Below are positions 22,225 through 34,380 of a stretch of 64,000 nucleotides of DNA, piece after piece (the stretch's first letter is position 1; every line of letters starts with the position of its first letter). The stretch is from Aphrocallistes beatrix (Eukaryota > Porifera > Hexactinellida > Sceptrulophora > Aphrocallistidae): positions 1,674,001-1,738,000 of the forward strand of contig OY725503.1 in NCBI GenBank assembly GCA_963281255.1, in the 5' to 3' direction. The translations under genes were made by a program, and so were the position numbers. Below the pieces are notes generated by a model. It did no database searches. It had not been told where the DNA came from and saw nothing but the letters and a program-made list of their open reading frames with translations.

Positions 22225-23456
22225 TGGGTGTTACTTTAGCAGCTGATTCAGCAGCGGATTCGCCGTGTCGCACTCACCTGCCACTTTGGCATACCACAAA
22301 AACTTCATATATTCCATATATGATATATTAGAGCGTTCTAAATAGCATATTCGTACTCACTGAACATAGCCGAGAAGAACAAGGGGTCACTCGATATGGT
22401 TACTTTAAATTTGAATTTGGAGATTTTTTCAACATTCCTGGCCGTTGTAAGGAACGGTCAACCTAAACATTCACCAAGTATGGTGAATATATATCAAATG
22501 GCTGGAAATTTAGTGCTGGACATGAATTAAACAATCAAAATATAATCTGGTGTGATTAAAAGTAGATATTACTGATAGATACAACTCCGGTGATATCACA
22601 TTATTATAATGTAAAATTCAAATATTAATAGTTCGTTTAAAAATTAATATTTTAATTTGAAACACAAAATACACCAAGGCTGAAATAAACGTAGTTTAAA
22701 GGAAAGGTTTGCATCATAAATATTTCATGAGATATTAACCAAAAACTGAGACCTAAATTTGATGTCACTGCTAACTCATTTTGTGAATTAAAAATGAAAT
22801 ACACCAACTCTCTTCTTTCCACTGGTATAATTATTTTGATCTAGGACAATACTTTTCGAGTTATAAGCGATTAAGTGTGACTTCGAATCCGCCGCTAAGA
22901 TAACAAACACTCGTGTTCGAGCCAAAATAGTGGTAAATTGAACCAACCACAAATTCACCAAATATTTACTTATTAGCTTCAAAATTTAACAACACAAACG
23001 CCCAGACCTCCTCTACACGTTGGTATGATTAAATTTCAAATCGGATCCAAATTCATCAAGTTATTAGCATTTAAGTGCGACACGGCGAATCCGCTGCTAA
23101 AGTAACACTCATGAACCATGAAAGATTTAATCGACCATAGATTCGCTAAATCTTAACTTATCGACTTCAAATTTTAACCACATAAACGTGCAGATCTGGA
23201 GCACATATGTGCCTAAGATAGATTCGATAGCTCGTATAACCTTGAGATATTCAAGAAAAACCGTGACAAAAACTAAAAGGCAAACTGCTAAGTCATCACT
23301 GGATATTTCGGGATTTGCCCTGAGATTATGAAACGTCCAGACCGCTTCTACACGTTGATATAATCAGATTTCAAATCGGACCTAAATTTATAAAGTTATA
23401 AACATTTAAGTGCGACACGGCGAATCCGCTGCTAAAGTAACACCCATCAGAATAAC
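22225..23456. repeat. Element with inverted gggtgttactttagcagc ends and tandem 3' units
   Basis: The left end (22225, gggtgttactttagcagc then ggattcgccgtgtcgcact) is inverted at the right end (about 23409-23454, agtgcgacacggcgaatccg then gctgctaaagtaacaccc). The right-end unit of about 130 bp (cacgttg..., tcaaatcgga..., gcgacacggcgaatcc) is present twice head to tail (about 22995-23118 and 23325-23454). A third, decayed copy lies at about 22795-22915. The class is unknown and no coding region is seen. Confidence 0.6.
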
Positions 23457-23678
23457 ACCCAATTTAGTAACCTGTATTATAATAATATTTATCAATTTAG
23501 GCATATGAAATTTAGGGGTTTGGGATAAGGAACCTATCACTGGAGTGCTGTATAATACCTTGATGCAGTAGTTACTTGCACTGTTATGAGAGGGCAGGGT
23601 GTAATAACAAGAATTAGTGTGGTACTGAGAAATTCATAACAGCCTAAATTCTTGATATCACACGTAATTAAATTATTA

Positions 23679-24100
23679 CAAACGCGCTTCGCTTGTTGCG
23701 CTGCGGGGCTGGCGGGCTCTTTGTGTCTGCCGGAGGCGCCCTTTGGGCGCCTGGTGACACAATGATTGATTATAAGAGAGATAACTTCTCTAAATATGCC
23801 TGTCTTACTGTTCAATTCGATATCACTCGAAAAAGCATCAAATTTCTCATTTTCTATTTTTGATGCGTAATGATGACGTGATAAAAGAGTGATGAGTCAA
23901 CACTTTTTATTGATAGCTGTATCACATGTGAAGAATATTAATATACACATTCTTTAAAATTTCAGGCTTCTATCATCCAAATGGTTGAGTTATGGTTGAA
24001 AAACTAATTTCTATAGTAAAAAAGGTGACAATAACGTCATAATTCCACAATGAGTAGACATTCTCGAATTATACATTAATCGAGTTTTAATAGTAAGGAT
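23679..24100 (+). repeat. R550 repeat, copy F (tail truncated)
   Basis: The head carries the second hairpin in perfect form (ggcgccctttgggcgcc at about 23736). The body is cut short near 24063 and joins directly to the outer motif cattaatcgagttttaatag ending taagga. Confidence 0.82.
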
Positions 24101-24148
24101 GACATTTTGAAGAACATTTAACCTTTTGTTTATTGCAAATACAGCAAT

Positions 24149-24636
24149 TAGTACTGTTGCATGATACTTGAGATCCTAGTATTAAGTGACTATGGATGAT
24201 TTAGTACCGTGATATCTTGAGAGCGTAATATTTTGAGTTATCGGAGCATTCTTAGATTTGTTTGGCTTACTCAAAAGGCCTTGTGGTTCAATTGTTTTCA
24301 AAGTGGCTACAAATTGTGACACATGACAGAATTTGATGGCATGCGACACTATTTACTAAGTTAGAATCCCATATGGACCATGGATCAATTATATTTTCAT
24401 TTATGGTCCATATGGGGCTCTACCAAAGTTAATTGTGTCGCGTGCAATCAACCTTTGTCATGTGCCACAATTTGGTGCCACGATGAAACCGATTGAATCG
24501 CAAGGCCATTTGCTTAAGCCAAACAAAATCTCAGAATGCTACGATGTCTTAAAATAAACGATCTCAAGATATCACGATACTAATTCATCCATGGTAACTT
24601 AATACTAGGATCTCAAGATATCACGCAACAGTGCTA
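24149..24636. repeat. Full-length palindromic element (488 bp)
   Basis: Arms of about 240 bp are inverted throughout. The left starts agtactgttgcatgatactt and the right ends gatatcacgcaacagtgct. The centre is at about 24395 (ccatatggacc on both sides). The arms are alignable end to end with scattered changes. There is no coding region. Confidence 0.82.
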
Positions 24637-24922
24637 TATCCTGTCTTGCACTTAAAGGAGTTATGAGTAGGACCTCCTACCTCAAGCTGGGGTGCCATTC
24701 TGACCGACAGGTATGTGTCTGGTAGTGTTGCCGTAATTTCCGAGAATGTCTTTCTCGGGGAATGGACGTTTATTATATGTACAAAGTTAATTTATACTTA
24801 TTAAAGTAATAATATAAGATTTATTAAATATTATAACCAAATGTAAGAATGTTCACTTTGTGAATACATATTTGAATTAACATTCGTTACATTTTATGGT
24901 TAATAATGCCTACAATTAACTG

Positions 24923-25206
24923 CAGTCAGGGTCGCCGAGAATTAAAAAAACGCGGGGCAGCACGTATCATATCGATAGGCCCTATCAAATGCATTGATAA
25001 TTATAGATATTGATACTTATTAATTACAATTGATTTAGTTTAGAAATAGATTTAATGACTCATATAGGATTTGTTTTTTTGCATCCAATTTATGCTACTT
25101 TGTGACTTTAGTCTAGCTAATCCGCCCCATCTCGCCATGGGCTCCCTCGCCTATGGGCCCCGGGGCAGTGTCTAGACTGCCCTCCCCCTCTCTTAGGCCC
25201 TGACTT
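24923..25206. repeat. Possible hAT-like MITE (GC-rich ends)
   Basis: agtcagggtcgcc near 24924 is inverted as ggccctgact near 25205, with GC-rich subterminal parts (tgggccccggggcag). I see no convincing target duplication, so the assignment is weak. Confidence 0.3.
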
Positions 25207-25271
25207 CAGTTGACTTTCGTCAACTATAAAGGTCTTCTATCTAAATTACCTGAATATGCACTAAAAACTTA

Positions 25272-25750
25272 TTAATCATTGAAGAATGCAATGGAACCAA
25301 ACTCTTTTTTCGATTTGGCGCCAAAAACATGTTTGGTACCAATCGTAAATGCAGATCCATCTGGAATCTCTTTCATTACTACTCCAATGAGACTGCCGGA
25401 ACAATGGGGACCCTTATCTACTAATGGAATTGAGATCCTTGCATTATCCCCAGCATTGTTAGTCTTCAATCGCCTACTGCTTGAAGTTATCATGTCTTTA
25501 ACCTGTTTACACAGCATACGGAAGGCGCCCTTGTGATTTGATTGCCTTAGCAGTTCATGTGTTGGATACTTAACCCCTGATCAAAAGTATTGTGCGTCAG
25601 TATCCTCATATAGAGCTCTACACTATAGTCTGCGTGGAAGTTGAGGTTATATGTATAGTCGGAGCATTTAACCAATGATATATCGTCATCGTTAGCACAA
25701 GCATGACCGTTAATCGTTTGGATCGACATTGGGAGGAAGAAGTCTATCAT
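25272..25750 (-). pseudogene. C-terminal piece of a KRBA2/Ginger-like integrase protein (fossil)
   Basis: The minus-strand reading at 25272-25517 contains NAGDNARISIPLVDKG and AFTIGTKH. This resembles the segment downstream of the integrase core in KRBA2-like proteins (pattern AGD.V.IPIP.VD... GTK.G). It is a remnant without its catalytic core or clear element ends. Related integrase-type material lies at the right edge of the window (63120 onward). Confidence 0.5.
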
Positions 25751-25861
25751 TCATGTTAACATATTAAGAATCCTCATCCGGAACTAGTACTGGATGCTGC
25801 TCCGAGAGAATCGCTTCATCCAGCTCGCCAGTAGAAGACAGAAGAGAGGAGGGTAAAAGTA

Positions 25862-25987
25862 TTTGGAGATATTACCAACCTTAAAATTAATCAATGTAAA
25901 CCTAGGCGTCCAAAGGACGCCTCCGGCGAACACAAAGTGTGTGCCAGCCGCGGAGCGCAAGCAAGCAAGGAGAGCGCTTATATACAT
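25862..25987 (-). repeat. R550 repeat, copy G (head only)
   Basis: Only the head and the adjoining 60 bp remain. The second hairpin reads ggcgtcc-aaa-ggacgcc, a two-sided change from the ggcgccc/gggcgcc stem seen in copy F. Confidence 0.8.
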
Positions 25988-26699
25988 AATTTACATCCCT
26001 ATGTAGTGCTTTGAATAGAACAACACTAAACCATAGCATTCTAATACACTAAGGCATTGATACTGCATGTAACATGGATAGGTTAATGCCGTTCAATTTA
26101 GATTTTGGAAGATTGTGTTTATGTAGTATCAATTATATCATTCTAATATGCAACAATAGTAGGATCGGAATATGTTATTGCTTATGTTAACCCAGTATTA
26201 CCCAATCTAATCGCCTAGACTAAATTTTGAGACTATAATAGATGTCTATTGACAATTCTAAGGTAAATTACAAACAAATCATCAGTTCAACAATCACAAA
26301 AACAACATTAAAACATCAACAAAAGCAGTGCACATCTAGTATCGTTCATGAGTAATAAGGTTAGTTAGTAGTTAGAATACATCGTAAATCTAGTATGTTG
26401 AATGAGGTAAATACACATCTACGTAGTATCTTGAGTGAAGGTAAGTACACATGAGGATATAGTACACTTATACATATCTAGCATAGAATCTTGATTGCAC
26501 TGAGGTAAATTGTGTAGGAATTAAGTGAGGATCTTCTGAGTATCATCAGGTCAGCTATAAGAGATAAGTACGAATTAGATACTATATTTTTTAAACTTTG
26601 TATTGTCAGACTTCGCGACTAATGAATTAAAATTCTAACTCTCCTTGATAGAATACAAATTGAAACAGTTATTTCTAATCAATGTAAAATATCCCATCG

Positions 26700-27490
26700 T
26701 CATACTTTACAATCACATAATTCTCTCCATTTTCCAATATGTTTCTCTGCAATTATTGGCACACGTATTCGCACTAACAAACTTCGGCATGGGCCTGCAT
26801 AGAAGTTTTTACATATAATTTCTGAGGCGTCCATCTTCATAAAAGTCTCGTAAATAATATTCACACAATCAATAACGGTAAGTGATGGAGACATAAGTGA
26901 ACCGCTATCTAATAAATTAACAAGTATATATTGAGAACCAACATAATTTAAAAGTTCCATTCGTTTATCAGTCGTTAAGAAATTGCAACAATTGGTGCAT
27001 TTATTAGTTTTGTTTTCATCCACGAAAACATGGCACAACCAGCAACATAAGTAAGGCATTCAAGTAGTGAATGACTTATCTGAATATCTGGAATAAAATG
27101 TTTCCAAGGAATATTGTAATTAATCAGAATTTAAATCTTGATCACTAACATTTTCGACAAACGTATTCAAATAATTTTTCAATGAAATTAGACCCTCTCC
27201 AAATGATAATTTTAAAGAAAACAATTTTATAATAGTATTTGATAATTGGAGTCTTCTTTCACTCTCAAGTATTTGAGTATAGGTAATATGGTAGTAGGTG
27301 CCAGGCATTTGTCTATAGAGTCCGAAGTGATATTCTAAGTGGCCATTTTGAATTCTACTTGTAGCAGTTAACAAGTATTGGAAATTGCATTCACTTGTGA
27401 GTCGATTAACTAGTAATGGCCATGCCATATAGGTATGCCTAAAGCTCGTAAAAGTTTGTGGTGTTAATTTTCCAAATTTACCAGGTAGAG
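26700..27490 (-). pseudogene. P-type (THAP9-like) transposase C-terminal region
   Basis: Minus-strand reading from about 27490 gives GKFGKLTPQTFTSFRHTY, then LTSECNFQYLLTATS and LEYHFGLYRQMPGTYYHITY with QILESERRL. This is the conserved C-terminal block of P-like transposases (LE.RFG.YRQLSG ... Q.LESEK). A second frame (26700-27059) carries a Cys-pair segment (CTNCCNFL) like the end of these proteins. The two parts are separated by about 60 bp with a frame change or intron. The central catalytic RNase H-like region is absent. Confidence 0.78.
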
Positions 27491-27730
27491 TATTCCCAGC
27501 AATTTAACCAATTTACTACCTGCGAATAAACTCTATACGTGAATCATTTGAGCACAATGGAGCAGAGTGATCATAATTATTGAAACGGATATTTTCCCAA
27601 CATAGTTAACATTAAAAACATCGCAAATATTACTTATTAAGTTTAGAATTTTTACAATTCAATTTAATCTAGTGTATATAAGTAGAAGTAAATATTGAAA
27701 TAGGAATTGAAATTGAATGAATTAACTAAC

Positions 27731-27886
27731 CCGTAGTTTGGCATTTTTCTCATAATCCTCTCTCGGTCTAGGGATCGTCCTAAACCACCTCTCACACATC
27801 TCTTTATCTTTGGAGAATGAAAAAGTTGGCGCACGATGCTCCTGGCTCTTGTAATTAGAATTACAGCCTGGCACCACACAAGTCAT
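27731..27886 (-). CDS. THAP-domain exon of the P-type element
   Basis: The start is ATG at 27886. The protein begins MTCVVPGCNSNYKSQ and continues RAPTFSFSKDKEMCERW and IPRPREDYEKNAKLR. It has the CxxxC opening, the aromatic F-S-F segment and the Trp of a THAP zinc-binding DNA-recognition domain. The exon ends in phase 0 at a GTTAGT donor (27730). The following His/Cys part of THAP would be in a second exon, which I could not find and which may be lost with the internal deletion. The exon itself is undamaged, so it could also be on its way to a domesticated regulator or repressor. Confidence 0.8.
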
Positions 27887-28120
27887 CTTCGTCTCAGTAA
27901 TAAATGAGTATTCAAGTAATGAGTCAACAAGTATAATTGATTGAATAAAAGAAAAAAAGTTAGTAAACAAATATGCACATAGTGTAATGTATTTATACTA
28001 TACAGTATCCTAGGCCAAATTTGGCGTTTAAAGTCTAGTCAATCAAAGTATTCCGTACGGGATTAACATATCCATGGTAACCCAGATTCAAGGCAGTGCC
28101 CTAGTGTTTAGAATGCTATG

Positions 28121-28614
28121 ACTAAATCTTAAAAAGTACGTTGTGTAAAGTCTAATAAGAAAATAAGGGAATGCATATGGAACTGAGGCAAGTTGCTATA
28201 TAAACCAGATCAAAACATTAAACCATGAGGCAACAATAATCTATTATTTAGAAATAGATCTAAAACGTATTAAATAAGGTAAATAATTACGACGAGCAAA
28301 TTTTTCGGGCCCCAGAAACCCTGGGCCCTAGGCTGTAGCCTACTTAGCCAGTTGGATGATCCGGCCCTGCTCACACTTTCTTCCCAAATCCCCCTTTGGG
28401 GACTTTGTTTAACTTTGTTCAATAATTTGAAAGTACGTACACGCAGACCTTTGCAAATTTTAAAATAAAATGAAACTTTTACTATATAGTATATATACAT
28501 CATTTCAAACCAGATGACATCGAGAGAACCATTACCTAGAATAATGGTCTTCGTACTGTGAGTTTCCAGGATTGAAAGGCAGTAAAGAAAAATTCAGTAC
28601 TCAACATATATGTA
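28121..28614. other. Intronic spacer, one GC-rich patch
   Basis: 28300-28400 is unusually GC-rich (cgggccccagaaaccctggg and a gatccggccctgct stretch) and may be the end of a hAT-like MITE whose partner end I cannot find. Otherwise nothing is recognisable. Confidence 0.35.
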
Positions 28615-28806
28615 CATTCGACTCCGCATTAATAGGAGCACATCGTTCAGAGGAAATTTTGCCCCGAGTAATCGGAGAACCCTATTAACCGAAAATATTT
28701 TGTATTAGCTTCTATGTGTGAGAGCTATTTCGGTCCTGCTAAAAGTGGCCCGATCAAGCGGTCGACCCGATTAAACAGTGACCCTCCCTATTAAGCGGAG
28801 TCGACT
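28615..28806. mobile_element. MITE C185, copy 4
   Basis: It has the same family ends, slightly decayed (cattcgactccgcattaata / aagcggagtcgactg), 192 bp, flanked by TA. Confidence 0.82.
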
Positions 28807-29482
28807 GTATATATATTATCCTCAACTCTCCTTCTTATCTTTCTGAATGGAATTTCAAGCCTAAGGGAATATCTTTGGATCAGACTGAACGTTTGGTGAT
28901 GGAATTTTCATACTCTAAGAACATAAATGACAACGAAGAAAAGGTAGATAAGTTCTTAGTCAGTTGATTTTCAGATCTTATTTCTTTACGACCTCGACCA
29001 AGGAAACGGCGGATAGCTGATGTGTCCATTAACTATTTCTATTTTTATTGAGATATTAATTTCAGAAACTTATATTTACTAACATTTCGATTACAAAATG
29101 ACCCATTAAAACTGAATAAAACATCATTTCGGCTTAAATTGTCATATGTCTAGTTCAAACTATAATATTTATTATTGTCAAATTTTGGAGAATGAACGTC
29201 GAATCCAATAATTTCAACAATCCAATGATCCTAGTATTGGACTTTTAATTGAGACCATGTTTCAGCTACTCGCTCGCATCAATGTTTAGCTACCGCATAT
29301 ATTGTCATTTTGGGATCAGTATCCCATTATATTTCTATAATAGGGAATTTATTGAAAGATATTGAGTTATAAAGTCGATACACCAGCATTTCAAAATATA
29401 TATTGATGGTTATTGAGACTTCAATCGGTGAATTAAATGTTTGTAGCCAATTATATATCAAGTTATCAGCTTTCATCTGCTT
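28807..29482. other. Intronic AT-rich DNA without recognisable features
   Basis: A short plus-strand frame near 28855-28965 (GISLDQTERLVMEFSYSKN) looks protein-like but belongs to no family I know. Confidence 0.35.
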
Positions 29483-29690
29483 GGGTGGTGAAGTGGTTAG
29501 GATGTTTGCATACCAAGACTTAGGTCACGGTTTCTAAGTTCGCTCTAGTCATTGCATTTTAGTCTCAATTACATTGCTTCGGTAATGTAATCTGAGCCTA
29601 CACTCATGCAGAACCTTAGTGAGCTGAAAGCACTAAGGATATCATCTCGTTTAAAGGTAAAGTTAAGTCAGGTGCTATCTTTTTCCCCCA
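29483..29690 (+). repeat. tRNA-derived SINE-like sequence
   Basis: The 5' part has an A-box-like tggtgaagtgg (about 29486) and, some 45 bases on, a weak B-box-like agttcgctct (about 29538). This is followed by a unique body and a tail rich in ttaaaggtaaag. The layout fits a tRNA-derived SINE. I see no clear target duplication. Confidence 0.5.
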
Positions 29691-29999
29691 AATTGTTATA
29701 ATACTAAGCAATTTGTGAAATAACATCTAATCAGTAACAGGTTACGCTAAATCTAGCTTAAAATTCGTTCCCATCACATTCAAATTACTCACTTTATAAG
29801 CTTTCAACTTAATTACACTCCTTCAAGAATAAGTATTTCCGGAATTTGCAATCCTATGGTACATATCACGAGTTATCACCATTGTATATGATGCCATCAG
29901 TAGTACGAGGTAGCACATTTTGAAAATATTTAACTTTGCGGGAGATTAATCGAGTGGATAGATTATAAAGTGGTAATTCGAATATGGTGAATATATATA

Positions 30000-30182
30000 C
30001 AGTTGACTCCGCTTGGCCACTGGTTAATTGGGTCAGCCGCTTAATCGAGTCACTTTTGGAAGGACCAGAATAGCTCTCACACATAGAAGCTAATACAAAA
30101 TATTTTCGGTTAATAGGGTTCAACGCTTAATCGGGCCAAAATGTCCTCTTACCGATGTGGCCCTATTAAGCGGAGTCGATTG
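30000..30182. mobile_element. MITE C185, copy 5
   Basis: It starts cagttgactccgcttgg and ends aagcggagtcgattg, 183 bp, in a (TA)n context, a short distance before the Gypsy element. Confidence 0.82.
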
Positions 30183-30280
30183 TATATATATATATAGTAC
30201 TTCCTGGACAAAAATATCCGTATGTACTGATATTACGTCTAAATAGTCCGTTAGTCCCGAACAAAAATTTTATTATTTGC

Positions 30281-30451
30281 TGTAGTAATGTTAGACCAGT
30301 AGCCAGTAGCTTATAGTATTGTTAGCTATCGTAATTGTTTAGTTGCTAGGGAACTAGGTAAATACATCAGACTTACACCTTATATAGTCATAGTTTGATA
30401 TTGTCAGAGATTGAATAAACCTTGCTTTTATCGAATCGAACAAATATAATA
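30281..30451 (+). repeat. 5' LTR of the Gypsy element
   Basis: 171 bp, starts tgtagtaatg, 98% identical to the 3' LTR. No AATAAA in the usual place is needed to recognise it; an aataaacc lies near its end and could serve as polyadenylation signal. Confidence 0.95.
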
Positions 30452-33400
30452 TTGGCGACGAAGATAAAACAACGAATGGCTTCAAAACACGGATCAATTA
30501 GTGAATTCGAGGCGGGTAGGGAAGATTGGATTTCCTATACCGAACGCCTACAGCAGTATTTTGTGGCAAATGATGTCGAGGCAGCGAATAAGCAGAGATC
30601 TATCCTTCTGAGTGTATGTGGAGCGCAAACTTATCAGCTTCTGAAAAATCTGCTTGCCCCCGAAAAGCCCTCAGATAAATCTTTCGTTGTGTTGGTTCAG
30701 TTAATGAAGGACCATCTACAGCCCAAGCCTTCGATCGTGGTGGAGAGATTTAATTTTCATTCCCGATCTCGGAGGGAGGGAGAGACAGTCGCAGTATTTG
30801 TCGCGGAACTAAGGAGGCTATCCCAACACTGTGGTTTGGTGATATACTCAATGAGATGCTCCGAGATCGCCTCGTCTGTGGGATAAATGATGGAAGTACC
30901 CAACGTCGCTTACTTTCTGAGCCAGACTTAACCTACAAAAAGGCACTCGATATCGCGCAGGCGTTGGAAACTGCAGAGCGGAATGTCCAGGATTTACAGC
31001 TTTCCAAAACTGGCCCCGATAGACTTTATCTCGTAAAGGGAACAACCCAGAGGATGCAGAGTATCGTATGTTACCGTTGTGGCTCAAACCACCGAGCAGC
31101 TGAATGCCGTTATAAAGATCTTACCTGTCATAGCTGCGGTAAACAAGGACATCTATCTAGAGTCTGCCGAAGCAAAACCAAAAAATCGCAACAATCGCCC
31201 CCTGCTCTCATGAGCGAAACACATCAAATACAAACGGAAGAAGCGGTTACGGATCAGGAAGATATGAGAGAATATGGAGAATATGACCTATTTGTCATCA
31301 AGAACTCTGACCATAGGCCTCTTAGCGTAACAGCGACGATAAATGGAGTGGAACTTCCCTTAGAAGTGGATACTGGTGCGACATTATCCATTATTAGTGA
31401 AGAAACATATAAGCGATTATACAATGAAGACAACGCGCCCACACTAAAACCATCTGGAGCGCGCCTGAGGACTTATACAGGCGAAGCGATCAAGGTAATT
31501 GGAGAACTCGAAGTAAGCGTGAGACTTGACGAGCAACAAGAATGGAAGGAAAAGGTCCCAGCCTCCTTGGTCGAGATTGGTTAAATAAATTCAGGTTGAA
31601 TTGGTCTCAATTAAACCAAATGCGTGTTGCCAATGAACTTAATGAAGTATTGGAAAATTATACCTCATTGTTTCAGGATGAACTTGGTTGTGTGGATTGT
31701 ATCCAAGCCAAAATAGAAGTCGACCCAGATGTTTCTCCAAAATTTTGTCGTCCAAGGACCGTGCCTTTTGCATTACGTGGAAAGATAGATATGGAATTAG
31801 AAAGATTGGAAAACCAAGGCGTCATCGGAGCAGTTCAATTCGCTGAGTGGGCAACCCCAATTGTTCCAATTGTCAAACCTGATGGTTCGTTGCGGATATG
31901 TGGAGATTATAAAATAACTGTGAATATCTCGGCAAAAGTTGATACATACCCACTTCCCCGCGTAGATGATTTGTTAGCTTCGTTGTCAGGAGGAAAATCA
32001 TTTTCCAAGCTAGATTTAGCCCACGCATACTTACAAATCCCTCTAGAGGAACAATCGAAGAAATATACAACAATAAACACCCACAAAGGCTTATTTCAAT
32101 ACAACAGGCTTACATTCGGATTATCTTCTGCACCCGCCATATTTCAGAGGATAATGGAAGGGTTACTACAGGATTTACCGTGCGTATGCGTGTACCTCGA
32201 TGATATATTAGTAACGGGGGCGAGTAAGAAAGATCACTTGAATAACTTGGAAGCAGTGTTGGCACGTCTTAAAAGTGCTGGATTCCGTCTGAAGAAACAT
32301 AAATGTTCTTTTTTATTACCCTCAGTTGAGTATCTTGGTCACGAAATCACTGCAGAAGGGCTCAAACCAAGCAAAAGAAAGGCCCAAGCGATAAGGGATG
32401 CTCCGACTCCGACAGATATATCCCAACTGAGGTAATTTTTAGGTTTGATAAATTACTACGGAAAATTCCTACCCAACGTTTCCACCTTGTTAGCTCCTTT
32501 GCATCAATTACTGCAGAAACAGATACATTGGAAGTGGGGCAGGGCGCAAGAAGACTCTTTCGAGAAGGCCAAAGTTTTACTGACTTCATCGAACTTACTT
32601 GTACACTTTGATCCAGGAAAACCCCTTATCCTCACTTGTGATGTATCACCTTACGGAATCGGAGCGGTTTTGTCCCATGGATGGGATAATGATACTGACA
32701 GACCGATATACTACGCATCGCGCTCACTCGCCACTGCAGAGAGGAAATACTCACAGTTAGACAAAGAAGGCCTGGCTATCATATTTGGTGTCAAGAAATT
32801 TCATCAGTTCCTGTATGGCCGAAGATTCACAATCAGATCCGATCACAAACCACTCCAATACATTTTTGGACACACAAACCCAGTACCACCCTTAGCATCG
32901 GCTAGAATACAAAGGTGGGCACTAACCTTAGGCGCTTATAATTATAAGATTATGTACAAACCGGGACAGGATATCGGTCATGCGGATGGGCTAAGTCGTC
33001 TCCCCCTACCTGAAACACCGAGTGAAATTCCCCTGCCTGGTGAGACAATACTACTGATAGAGCGTTTAGAGCAGTCACAAGTAAACGCTGAGCTCATATC
33101 TCAGTGGACTAACCGCGATCGAATATTATCGCGGGTACGTCAATTCTTACTTCTTGGATGGCGAAGATTGGTTGATGAAGAAATGTTTCCATTCGACCGC
33201 AGGAAGGACGAATTAAGTGTGGAGAACGGATGCGTCCTTTGGGGGAGTCGAGTGGTGGTACCTATTAAATTACAGAATTCGGTTTTCGCACTATTACATG
33301 AGGGACACCCAGGTATATCAAGTATGAAGAGCTTAGCGCGAAGTTTCGTATGGTGGCCTGGGATGGATTTACAACTCGAAACTAGGGTGAAAACGTGCGA

Positions 33401-34380
33401 ACAATGTCAAATGTCTAGACATTTACCAGCCAAGGTTCCTTTACACCCATGGGAGTGGCCAGAACGTCCATGGTCTCGCATCCATGTGGACTACGCAGGG
33501 CCATTTTTAGGTAAGTGGTTCCTGGTTATTGTAGATGCTCACTCAAAATGGATGGATATAGCTATTGTATATGCTGCTACTTCAAGTATCACAATAGAAA
33601 AACTCCGAGCAATGTTCGCAACACACGGTCTGCCTGAAACAATCGTATCAGACAACGGTACCGTATTTACAAGTATCGAGTTCCAAGAGTTCACCAAGAG
33701 AAATGGTATCCGACATGTTCGAACGGCTCCTTACCACCCATCGTCCAATGGACAAGTTGAAAGGGCTGTTCAAACGTTTAAAGAAGCAATGAAGAAAAAT
33801 TCAACAGAAACATTAGAGACCCGAGTATCTAGATTCTTATTTCATTATCGCATTACCCCGCATTCGACGACTGGATTGACACCAGCTGAAATGCTGATGG
33901 GCAGACAGCTCCAGTCACACCTCAGTCTCCTCCTTCCAGACAAGTCAACTCGAGTTAAATTGAAACAACAATCTCAGAAAGAACACTACGACGAAACAGC
34001 TAAGGAAAGGGATTATGTACTCGGCTCGCGCATCCTAGCCCGTAATTTTCCATCAGGCAATTCCTGGCTCAAGGGCATCTTAAAGGAAAAGTGTGGCCCC
34101 TTATCGTATATCATCGAATTGGACGATGGTCGAACTATACGTCGACACATGGACCACATCCAATGTTATGGACTGTCAATCTCGGATGTTCCAAAAGAGT
34201 CATTCCCGGACGATGATGTTAGTCCTGTTCCTCAGACCACATTGGTTACTCCGGAGGTCACAGAACGGAATATAACAACTCCCCTACGACGATCATCAAG
34301 AATTCGACACCCACCTGATCGTTACGAACCAGAATCGTAATAGTAGACAAGGTCACTAGTTCTTGCATAGTGGGGAGGAG

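Larger units (their letters stand above)
26032..28120 (-). mobile_element. P-type transposon with THAP domain, internally deleted
   Basis: Inverted ends of about 75 bp: 26032 onward (catagcattctaatacacta ... catggataggttaatgccgt) matches the reverse of 28045-28120 (ends ctagtgtttagaatgctatg). The flanks actaaac (26025-26031) and actaaat (28121-28127) look like a 7-bp target duplication with one mismatch. P elements usually give 8. The gene reads on the minus strand, THAP exon first and transposase C-terminus last. At 2.1 kb it lacks the middle of a P transposase. It lies in the CPSF73 intron in the same orientation as the host gene. Confidence 0.82.

Noticed and set aside
28855-28965. Protein-like frame GISLDQTERLVMEF
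   Set aside because: Too short, no family recognised, no splice context.
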